DNA from: Dyella telluris
Lineage (GTDB): Bacteria; Pseudomonadota; Gammaproteobacteria; Xanthomonadales; Rhodanobacteraceae
Direction of reading: 5' to 3'
Length of the DNA: 64,000 bases
Assembly (NCBI RefSeq): GCF_014297575.1
Contig: NZ_CP060412.1
Span: 4,464,001-4,528,000 of the forward strand
How positions within the stretch are numbered: position 1 is the first letter of the stretch; each line of letters starts with the position of its first letter. The notes beneath the pieces are model-generated. The model made no database searches. It worked only from the letters and a program-made list of their open reading frames with translations, and was not told the DNA's origin. A program made the translations under genes and the position numbers. Below, piece after piece: positions 56,690 through 64,000 of the stretch.

Positions 56690-57250
56690 GGTGCAACCTC
56701 CTGGACGCCAATCGATCCTGATGTCATCTCGCCAGATCTGCCTGGACGAGAAAGCCGGCCGCGGATCGCGTGGCCGGCTATTGATGGATTCGGGTTGAGA
56801 CGGATGGTGGGTGGTTGTTTCTCGCCACCGATGAAACGTCGCTTTTTCGTGAAGCTCCATGCGCGGCAATTTCATCCGGCGCACCGGCTTGGGCGCAGGC
56901 CTGTCTGTCATGGAGGCATGCGCCCGCATGACCACGCAACGAAGTAGCTGCCAGGACATTCGGCGGCGTGGCAACGGTGCTTGAAAAGGGCCCCTCTTGC
57001 CGGTGGCGAGCGGATTTTCTTGTGACGAAGCGATGCGGCTTGGCCAGCCATGGCGGCGTGCAGGGCGCATTCGCGCGATGCAAGGGAGCATTTTCCATGC
57101 GTAAATTTCCATATTTCATCTCGTGATAGCTTGCGCTTTCGAGACGTATTTTCGAATCCGTAAAACTCCATCAATCCGTTGCGTAGTACTACGGAAAAAT
57201 CTGACTGATCGCCTGGGCAATCCAGAGGCGACTCGCTCATGGCCAGATGA
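56690..57250. other. 561-bp region upstream of DUF2092 and of the autotransporter remnant
   Basis: No gene is supported. The right half is AT-rich (about 57090-57210), unlike its surroundings, and contains a perfect 12-bp palindrome CGTAGTACTACG at 57182-57193. A three-codon frame ATG-GCC-AGA-TGA at 57239-57250 ends just where homology to the autotransporter begins. The AT-rich block may be the old promoter of the damaged autotransporter. Confidence 0.4.
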
Positions 57251-58840
57251 AAATGGCGTGTAGAACAGGCGGGTCACCGCCATGCCGCGTTCGATGTGCA
57301 GAGCGGCGCGACGCTGGATCTTGGTGGCTATTCGCAGCGCGTGGCCTCGCTGACCCATGCCGGCACGATCAACTTCGGCAGCACGCCGGGCACCACGCTG
57401 ACCGTGCAGGGCGACTATGTCGGCCAGGGCGGCACGCTGAACTTCAACACGGCCTTGGGTGGCGACGATTCGGCCACCGACATGCTGGTGGTGGCGGGCA
57501 ACACCTCGGGCGATGCGCTGGTGCACGTCACCAACGTCGGTGGCGCGGGTGCGGCCACCACGCAGGGCATCAAGCTGATCGACGTGCAGGGCACCTCCAA
57601 CGCCACGTTCTCGCTCAAGGGCGACTACGTGTTCCAGGGCCAGCAGGCCGTGATTGCCGGCGCGTATGCGTATCGCCTCTACCAAGGCAGCGCGGATACG
57701 GCGGACGGCAACTGGTATCTGCGTTCGGCGCTTACCGATCCACCGACCTCGCCGGGCGGTGGCACCGATACGGGCGGCGACTCCAACGCCGGCGGCGGCT
57801 CGAACACGGGTGGTGGTTCCGATACGGGCAATGGCGGTGGCGATCCTTCCGGCAACAACACGGCGCCGCTGTATCAGCCGGGCGTGCCGCTGTATGAGGC
57901 GTACGCCGGCATCCTGCAGCAGGCCAATACGCTCGATACGCTGTTCCAGCGCACCGGCAATCGCCAGTGGGCGGGTGGCCAGTCCGGCGACGGCATGACA
58001 CCGGGCGAGGGCGCGTGGGTGCGCGTGCGGGGCGGTGACCAGACCTTCAGGCCGGAAACGAGCACCAGTGGCACCAACTACGACATGTCGAACTGGAAGT
58101 CGGAAGTGGGCCTGGATGCGATGCTCTCCGACAGCGCCGCAGGCAAACTGGTGGCGAGCGGGTCGCTGCAGTACAACCACATCAACTCCGACGTGAGCTC
58201 GGCCTATGGCGACGGTCGCATCAACACCAGCGCCTATGGCGTAGGCGGCGCGCTGACCTGGTACGCCGACAACGGCTTCTACGCCGATGGCCAGGTGCGC
58301 TGGCTGCGCTTCAGTTCCGACCTGCACTCCAACTCGCTGGGCCAGGTGCTGCGCGACGACAACAAGGCCGATGGCTACGCCGCCGGCGTGGAAGTGGGTC
58401 AACGCTTCGCGCTGAATGACCGCTGGTCGCTGGTGCCGCAGGCGCAGGTCAGCTGGGGCAGGGCGGCGTTTGACAGCTTCGACGATACCTACGGTACGCA
58501 TGTGTCCCAGCAGAAGGGCACCGCGGGCACGGCGCGCGTCGGCTCCACCTTCGACTACCTCACTGCACGACAGGGTGCGTCCGGGGCGGTGCTTACGCAT
58601 CTGTACGCCATCGTCAACGTCTACGACAACTTCCAGCGCGGCACGCAGGTGGATGTGTCGGGTACCGATTTCAGCACCCGCAATGAACGCTGGTGGGGCG
58701 GATTCGGCCTGGGTGGTTCGCTGGACTGGGCGGGCGGCCGTTACTCGGTGTACGGCGAACTGCAGGCACAGACCGGCTTGTCGAACTTCGGCAACTCGCA
58801 TGCGTTCAACGGCACCGTCGGGTTCCGCATGCGCTGGTAA
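57251..58840 (+). pseudogene. 3' remnant of a classical (type Va) autotransporter
   Basis: The open frame begins after a stop at 57248 and within a few codons already reads like the end of a passenger beta-helix (HAAFDVQSGATLDLGGYSQ), followed by TLTVQGDYVGQGGTLNFNT, the pertactin-like autochaperone region, a Gly/Ser/Asp linker (GGGTDTGGDSNAGGGS) and a complete 12-strand autotransporter barrel (about 275 residues, from EGAWVRVRGGD to GTVGFRMRW). There is no signal peptide, no start with a ribosome site (the first possible starts are a GTG at 57296 or out-of-frame ATGs) and no upstream passenger. It is therefore a 5'-truncated gene, not an intact secreted protein. The barrel itself looks undamaged, suggesting recent loss. 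Confidence 0.85.
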
Positions 58841-59518
58841 CGGGCAGGGCGCCAGTTCCATGCAATCCGCGTGGGGCTGGCGCCTTTCAGGTGCTCACTG
58901 AAGCTCAGTGCGTTGCTGTTTGCGGGGCTTGGAGCATGTACGACATTTGCCGGTGAGCGGCGATTATGCGGCCGGCCATCCTTGTCCCCAAAGCCACGGC
59001 AGCCGTTCCGTTGCATGTGGACCGGACTCCTTGCGCCATCCTTACGCGAGCGCGAATCAAGCCATTGAGGCCGGGTAATAAGCGGGTGGGCGAAACATGG
59101 CGTGCATGGGTCATGCGGCCCGACGCAAACCTGATGTTCAACGGGTAATGCCACCCGCGCAGCCGCAATTTTACGTGTGGATACGGGCGCGTCTTCCGCG
59201 CCGTTTGCTCTCGACATCCTCGGGTGCCGGAGGCCTTGGTAAGAGTGCCGTCCCATCGGAAATGGACGTCCATCGCGAGGTCGGACAATTCCGTAGATGT
59301 ACGAGAAAGCGCCTAAGCATTTCCTCTCTTGTGGGTCATGGGGCGCCCTCGCATACTTTTTTGAAAGGGGCACACCAACGTTGAATACCCCTCGGGTAGA
59401 GGGAAAAACCCATGGCGGTCGGGTTACCGGCTAAACCGTGGGTTTCGCTGCGGGTGAGGTTACCCCTGAGCGGTCTGTTGCACTTCTGAAACATGTCACT
59501 TTCCACGGAGAAAGTCGT
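58841..59518. other. 678-bp non-coding stretch before the decarboxylase
   Basis: No gene is supported. Near its right end, TTGAAA (about 59361-59366) and a weak AATACC 18 bp further on might form a promoter, followed by a small hairpin CCCTC-GGGTA-GAGGG and a G-rich leader of about 120 nt with repeated GGTTACC. The ribosome site GGAGAAAG precedes ATG 59519. Confidence 0.35.
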
Positions 59519-62296
59519 ATGTCGCTCGGAGATATCACGGATCGGGAAGCCCGCCATATTTTCAACCCGCCGTCATTACGCGCGGATCTATGGATGGAAC
59601 TGCTCGCGGCGGCAAGGCGCTGGAAGACAGGCAAGGGCAGCGGCAACCTTCGTGCCGAGCTCGCCCAGGCCATCGCCAGCATGGAGCCGGTCGAGTCACT
59701 CTTCGCCTATCCCGGCGCGAAGCTCCTGGAGGCCTTGAAGGCGCGCCTGCAGGAAGATGATCCAAAGGCTTTCTATTTCCTGGCGCGGCGCATCTCCACG
59801 GCGATCATTTCCGGAAGCTACCGGCACGATAGTGCCGAGTGGGATGTACACGAGGATGTGCTGGATCCGCCCACCGATCGACTTTCCAGCGTGCTGGGTG
59901 GACAGTCGTCGCAACGTCCGTATTTTGAAACGCTGGTCGTCACACCGTTCGAGGCATCCCGCTGGGGCTATCTGACCAGCCAGATGCGCCGCATACGCCG
60001 GCCTGAGGACGAGTTTGTCTACGAGCCCGTCGTCGTGGGCAGCTTTGAGGATGCTCTTTGCGCCATTTTCCTGAATCCTCAAATTCTCTCGGTCGTCCTG
60101 TACGAGGGCTTCGCGTTCCGATCTGCCACGGATGTCCCGCAACTTCGTGGCTTGCTGAATGCCTTTGGCCTGGACAAAGACGAATCAAATGAAGAAGCCA
60201 TTTCGCTGCGCCTGGCCGAGCTGATAAAGCGCGTTCGCCCGGAAGTCGATGTATTCCTGCTGACGGACCGCTTCGTGGAGCGACTGGCAGGCGATCCGGT
60301 CGCGTCGTGCGTGCGGCGCATCTTTTACCAGGTCGAAGAGCCGCTCGAACTCCACCTGTCCATTCTCGAGGGCATCCGGGATCGCTACCAGACGCCTTTC
60401 TTCGACAATCTCAAGGAATACGCGCGAAAGCCCGTGGCTACCTTCCACGCGCTTCCGATTGCGCGAGGGAAGGCGGTTTTCAAGTCGGCATGGATCAGCG
60501 ACATGGGCGAGTTCTATGGCCCAAATCTCTTTCTGGCCGAAAGCTCGGCAACGACGGGCGGCCTGGACAGCCTTCTGGAACCCACCGGCAACATCAAGAA
60601 GGCACAGGATCTGGCGGCAAGAGCCTTTGGCGCCGACAAGGTGTTCTTCGTTACCAATGGAACGTCCACCAGCAACAAGATGGTGATTCAGGCGCTCCTG
60701 GCGCCGGGCGATATTGCGGTGATCGATCGCAATTGCCACAAATCGCATCATTACGGCTGCGTTCTATCCGGTGCACAGCCTTATTACGTCGAAGCGTACC
60801 CGCTGGCCGAGTACTCGATGTACGGTGCCGTTCCCATCGCAACGATCAAGAAGGCGCTGCTGGACCTGAAGGCGGCCGGTCGACTTGACCGCGTGCGCAT
60901 CGTGGATCTGACCAATTGCACCTTTGACGGCCATATCTACAACACGCGTCGCGTCATGGAAGAGTGCCTGGCGATAAAGCCCGACCTGATCTTCCTGTGG
61001 GATGAGGCGTGGTTTGGTTTTGCCCATTGGTCCCCCTTTCTGCGCCCGCGCACTGCCATGGGCGCGGCCGATGCGTTGGAGCGGTACCTTCAGAGCCCGG
61101 AGGCGATCAAAGCCTACGAAGCCCAGCAGGCCAAGCTTGGCGATAACCCTTCAGACGAGACCCTGCTTTCCACGCGTCTTGTTCCCGACCCGAGAAAGGT
61201 TCGCCTGCGCGTCTACCAGACCAACTCCACGCACAAGTCCATGTCGGCGATTCGCCAGGGCTCGATGATTCTGGTGCACGACGTGGATTTCCATTCGGTA
61301 GAGGAACAGTTCCACGAGGCCGTATTCACGCATGCATCGACCAGTCCCAATCAGCAGCTGATTGCCAGCCTGGATGTCGCACGGCGCCAGATGGAGCTGG
61401 AAGGCTACGGGCTGGTGATGAACGCCATCGAGATCGCGCTGGAGATTCGCCGGCAGATCAACACCCATCCCATCATCTCCAAATACTTCCGCGCCCTCGA
61501 TCCGGGTGACCTCATTCCCGCTTCATTCCGGGAGTCGGGCTTCGCGCGTTACCTCGAGCCCGGCGCGTCGTGGTCTCACCAGATGCAGGGCATATCCAAC
61601 GACGAGTTCTGCCTTGACCCCACCCGCATGACCGTGGTGTGTGGCACCGCGGGGTTCGACGGCACGAGCTTCAAGATGCTTCTGGCCGACAAGTACGGCA
61701 TTCAGCTCAACAAGACCTCCCGAAACAGCGTGCTGCTGCAATCGAACATCAACAACACACGCAGTGACGTAGCCCTGCTGGTCCGCGTGCTTCTGGAGAT
61801 CTGCGCGGGCCTGGAGAGCAAATTCAAGGATGGCTCCGGCGCTGAGCGCGCGTCATTCGATCGTCACGTCAACTCGTTGATGCATGACGTGCCGGACCTG
61901 CCTGACTTCAGTTGCTTCCATCCTCGCTATCGGAAGCAATCCGGCGAAGGCACGCTGGAAGGGGATATGCGTACGGCCTTTTTCGATGCCTATGACGCGG
62001 CCAAGTGTGAACACTTGCCCCTGTTCGACTGCCAGGTCGAAAAGCGGCTGGCTTCCGGCCCCGAAATGGTGTCGGCGAACTTCGTCATCCCTTATCCCCC
62101 GGGCTTTCCCATCATGGTGCCGGGGCAGGTGATCACGCAGGGGATCATCGACTTCATGCGCAAGCTCGATGTGAAAGAGATCCACGGATACAACCACGAG
62201 CAGGGCCTGAAGTTGATCAAGGTCGATGGCGAGCATCGGGAAGCGAGCAAGACGCCTCCCGTCTCCACCAAGCCGGCCGCAAAGAAGAAGCGTTGA
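59519..62296 (+). CDS. Large PLP-dependent Orn/Lys/Arg-decarboxylase-like enzyme
   Basis: A 925-residue fold-type I PLP enzyme, longer than biodegradative Orn/Lys/Arg decarboxylases (about 710-760). A helical N-terminal region (about 1-130) precedes a wing/receiver-like domain (about 135-260; VVTPFEASRWGYL, ALCAIFLNPQILSVVLYEGF). The PLP domain has AESSATTGGLDSLLEPTG, VTNGTSTSNKMV, DRNCHKSHHYG, LWDEAWFGFAHWSP and the Schiff-base motif NSTHKSMSA with Lys573. About 60 extra residues lie between DEAWF and the lysine motif. The C-terminal domain ends PPGFPIMVPGQ and HGYNHEQG. ATG 59519 follows GGAGAAAG. The adjacent AspT-like antiporter suggests coupled substrate/product exchange. The substrate is unknown: the family suggests a basic amino acid, the neighbour suggests aspartate. 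Confidence 0.85.
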   Translation: MSLGDITDREARHIFNPPSLRADLWMELLAAARRWKTGKGSGNLRAELAQAIASMEPVESLFAYPGAKLLEALKARLQEDDPKAFYFLARRISTAIISGSYRHDSAEWDVHEDVLDPPTDRLSSVLGGQSSQRPYFETLVVTPFEASRWGYLTSQMRRIRRPEDEFVYEPVVVGSFEDALCAIFLNPQILSVVLYEGFAFRSATDVPQLRGLLNAFGLDKDESNEEAISLRLAELIKRVRPEVDVFLLTDRFVERLAGDPVASCVRRIFYQVEEPLELHLSILEGIRDRYQTPFFDNLKEYARKPVATFHALPIARGKAVFKSAWISDMGEFYGPNLFLAESSATTGGLDSLLEPTGNIKKAQDLAARAFGADKVFFVTNGTSTSNKMVIQALLAPGDIAVIDRNCHKSHHYGCVLSGAQPYYVEAYPLAEYSMYGAVPIATIKKALLDLKAAGRLDRVRIVDLTNCTFDGHIYNTRRVMEECLAIKPDLIFLWDEAWFGFAHWSPFLRPRTAMGAADALERYLQSPEAIKAYEAQQAKLGDNPSDETLLSTRLVPDPRKVRLRVYQTNSTHKSMSAIRQGSMILVHDVDFHSVEEQFHEAVFTHASTSPNQQLIASLDVARRQMELEGYGLVMNAIEIALEIRRQINTHPIISKYFRALDPGDLIPASFRESGFARYLEPGASWSHQMQGISNDEFCLDPTRMTVVCGTAGFDGTSFKMLLADKYGIQLNKTSRNSVLLQSNINNTRSDVALLVRVLLEICAGLESKFKDGSGAERASFDRHVNSLMHDVPDLPDFSCFHPRYRKQSGEGTLEGDMRTAFFDAYDAAKCEHLPLFDCQVEKRLASGPEMVSANFVIPYPPGFPIMVPGQVITQGIIDFMRKLDVKEIHGYNHEQGLKLIKVDGEHREASKTPPVSTKPAAKKKR

Positions 62297-62313
62297 AGGC
62301 GACGACATCCTGT

Positions 62314-62344
62314 GCGTCGGCACGCCTGCGTGGCATGCCGACGC
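62314..62344 (+). terminator. Intercistronic hairpin between decarboxylase and antiporter
   Basis: GCGTCGGCA (62314-62322) pairs with TGCCGACGC (62336-62344), a 9-bp stem in the 79-bp gap between the two genes and 31 nt before the antiporter ATG. Without a U-run it may tune the ratio of the two products rather than stop transcription. Confidence 0.5.
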
Positions 62345-62375
62345 TGTGGCTCATGCTCTGGAAAAGGATCGCGCA

Positions 62376-64000
62376 ATGGCATCATTCTTCGAATTTCTTG
62401 CAAGAAATCCTTACCTCCTCCTGTTTCTTACCGTAGGGCTGTCCGTCGCTGTCGGACGCATCTCCGTGAAGGGCTACGGCCTGGGCATGGTGGCGGCGGC
62501 CATTGTGATCGGCACCGCGCTGGCCGTTTGGGCTTCTCTGTATCAGGTTACCCTGCAGCTGAATGATTTCACCAAGCTGCTCTTCTATTACTTGTTCATG
62601 TACGGCGTCGGGCTGCGGGTGGGGCCTTCATTCGTCAACAGTCTCGGCAAGGATGGTCTCCGCTTCACCGTTCTTTCGCTGATCAGCTGCGCGGTTGGCC
62701 TGCTTATCGTGGTGGCCGGTTGCCGGTGGCTTTCGCTGCCGCTTGGCGCCGCGGGTGGCATGCTTGCGGGGTCGCAGACGATGTCTGCCGCCATCGGAAC
62801 GGCACAGCAGGCGGTTACGGCAGGCGCCGTGACACTGCCCGACGGGACATCCGTCGAGAAGGTTTCCGCGATGATCGCGCTGTCCTATGGCATCACCTAC
62901 GTGTGGGGAACCATAGGTATCGTCCTGATCACCAAATACCTGCCCAAATGGTGGGGTATCGATGCCAGGGTGGCGGCGGCCGAGTACGAGAAGGAGCACG
63001 GGGTTACCAGCACCGACACGCAAACCTTGACGGGTTGGCGCATGGGTTCCTTGCGCGCTTACCGGCTGGAAAACACAGCCGTGATTGGAAAATCGATCCG
63101 CGAGTTTCTTGCGGACAATGACGAATACAAGATCATCAATGTGGTCCGACAGGGGCAATCGATAGGCGCGGACGACGATCTTCGCCTGATGGCCGGCGAT
63201 TACATTGCACTGGGCGGAAAGCAGGAAGCCTTGACCCAGAAGATGGGTCTGCTGGGGCCGGAGATCTCCGATCGCATGACCCTTGATGTTCCGTTGGACC
63301 AGGGCGAGATCCTGGTGACCAACAAGGCGATCGTCGGCAAGACCCTGGGCGAACTACGCGCCGAGGTCGCCGCCAATCACCTGGGCCTGGTGAAACTGGA
63401 GCGCGGCTCGGCGCCACTGCCCATCGTGCCGGATATCAAATTGCAGCGGATGGATATCCTGACCGTGGTGGGCATGCCGTTCGCCGTCCAGCGCGCCGGC
63501 GAGCTGATTGGCCGAGTCGTTCGCGCCAGTGTCGCCACCGACCTGTTGACCCTTTCGCTAGGCATGATCCTCGGTCTCTTGATCGGCATGATCGAATTCC
63601 CCGCGTTCGGGGCGAAGGTTGGCCTTGGCGCGGCCGGGGGACTGCTGGTGTCAGGCGTGATCGTCTCTTCGCTGTCGTCCCGGTTGCGCTTTTTCGGTAA
63701 CACGCCTAGCGCGGCCCGCAATGTACTGGAAGATCTTGGCCTGGTCGTCTTCGTGGCCATTGTTGGCATCAATGCGGGCTCGTCGCTTCTGTCGCAGCTG
63801 ACGGGAATGCTCGCACTGAAGATTTTCCTCGTCGGTTTTGTCGCGTGCTCCGTCCCGCCGTTCGTTGTCTGGGCGATTGGCCTGCACCTGTTCAAGATCA
63901 ATCCGGCCGTTCTGATGGGTGGCGTCGCCGGTGCGAGGAGCCATTCGGGACCCTGCCGCGAGGCAGCAGTGGAGATTGGCAGCAATGTGCCCTGGATTGG
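62376..64000 (+). CDS. AspT-family aspartate:alanine exchanger-like antiporter (3' end outside window)
   Basis: ATG 62376, with AAAAGGA about 8 nt upstream, opens a frame that is still open at the window end (541 codons visible). It has the AspT/YidE layout: an N-terminal membrane half (about residues 12-185; PYLLLFLTVGLSVAVGRISV, FMYGVGLRVGPSFV, GSQTMSAAIGTAQQA), a cytoplasmic loop with two TrkA-C-like domains (about 215-375; YRLENTAVIGKSIREFL, LDQGEILVTNKAIVGKTL), and a second membrane half (LGMILGLLIGMIEFP, LVVFVAIVGINAGSS, GGVAGARSHSGP). In characterised AspT, exchange of aspartate for alanine with internal decarboxylation generates proton-motive force. Here it follows a decarboxylase-like gene, consistent with the same logic but perhaps another substrate. 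Confidence 0.88.
   Translation, partial: MASFFEFLARNPYLLLFLTVGLSVAVGRISVKGYGLGMVAAAIVIGTALAVWASLYQVTLQLNDFTKLLFYYLFMYGVGLRVGPSFVNSLGKDGLRFTVLSLISCAVGLLIVVAGCRWLSLPLGAAGGMLAGSQTMSAAIGTAQQAVTAGAVTLPDGTSVEKVSAMIALSYGITYVWGTIGIVLITKYLPKWWGIDARVAAAEYEKEHGVTSTDTQTLTGWRMGSLRAYRLENTAVIGKSIREFLADNDEYKIINVVRQGQSIGADDDLRLMAGDYIALGGKQEALTQKMGLLGPEISDRMTLDVPLDQGEILVTNKAIVGKTLGELRAEVAANHLGLVKLERGSAPLPIVPDIKLQRMDILTVVGMPFAVQRAGELIGRVVRASVATDLLTLSLGMILGLLIGMIEFPAFGAKVGLGAAGGLLVSGVIVSSLSSRLRFFGNTPSAARNVLEDLGLVVFVAIVGINAGSSLLSQLTGMLALKIFLVGFVACSVPPFVVWAIGLHLFKINPAVLMGGVAGARSHSGPCREAAVEIGSNVPWI

Noticed and set aside
57116..58861. 581-codon open frame on the minus strand over the autotransporter remnant
   Set aside because: The plus strand encodes a recognisable barrel; the minus translation has no homologous features and no ribosome site.

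Overview
The window is high-GC Gammaproteobacterial DNA with outer-membrane machinery throughout: a TonB-dependent receptor, a trimeric autotransporter, two-partner secretion and an autotransporter barrel. Gene content (oligosaccharide-type TonB receptor beside glycosidases, a sigma-70_ECF/kinase pair, GTAG-headed hairpins) suggests the Xanthomonadales, probably a Dyella/Rhodanobacter-like member of Rhodanobacteraceae. That placement is inference from gene content, not from a marker gene. No rRNA, tRNA, CRISPR array or insertion sequence was seen.

1-11.2 kb is a glycan-utilisation locus: the C-terminal part of a GH3 enzyme with a PA14 insert, a GH29-B-type fucosidase with a C-terminal discoidin-like domain, an Asp-box (sialidase-fold) hydrolase, a TonB-dependent receptor, a GH29-A-type fucosidase and a GH20 hexosaminidase. 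All carry export signals where the N-terminus is visible. The set fits stepwise trimming of fucosylated, GlcNAc-containing glycans (possibly plant-type N-glycans) at the cell surface and in the periplasm.

11.3-26.2 kb is mostly signalling. It holds a chemoreceptor gene broken by one in-frame TAA but still preceded by a good FliA (sigma-28) promoter, two small lipoproteins, a sigma-70_ECF factor translationally coupled to a membrane Ser/Thr kinase with a TPR-like tail, an unknown membrane protein, a REC/HD-GYP cyclic-di-GMP phosphodiesterase next to a large hybrid histidine kinase, and a SulP transporter. 26.7-30.8 kb adds a Tat-exported Gfo/Idh/MocA protein and a sulfatase lipoprotein, which may extend the glycan theme.

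31.1-58.8 kb is an adhesin island: an AraC regulator, a 2390-residue YadA-like trimeric autotransporter, a secreted S8 protease with a PPC domain, an orphan OmpR-type response regulator, a two-partner secretion operon (3468-residue TpsA built from about 32 YDG/MBG repeats, plus TpsB), an Asn-rich exported protein coupled to a DUF2092 protein, and the 3' remnant of a classical autotransporter whose signal peptide and most of its passenger are missing.

59.5-64 kb carries an unusually large (925-residue) PLP-dependent Orn/Lys/Arg-decarboxylase-like protein followed by an AspT-family antiporter that runs off the window. Together they look like a decarboxylation/antiport module whose substrate is not evident.
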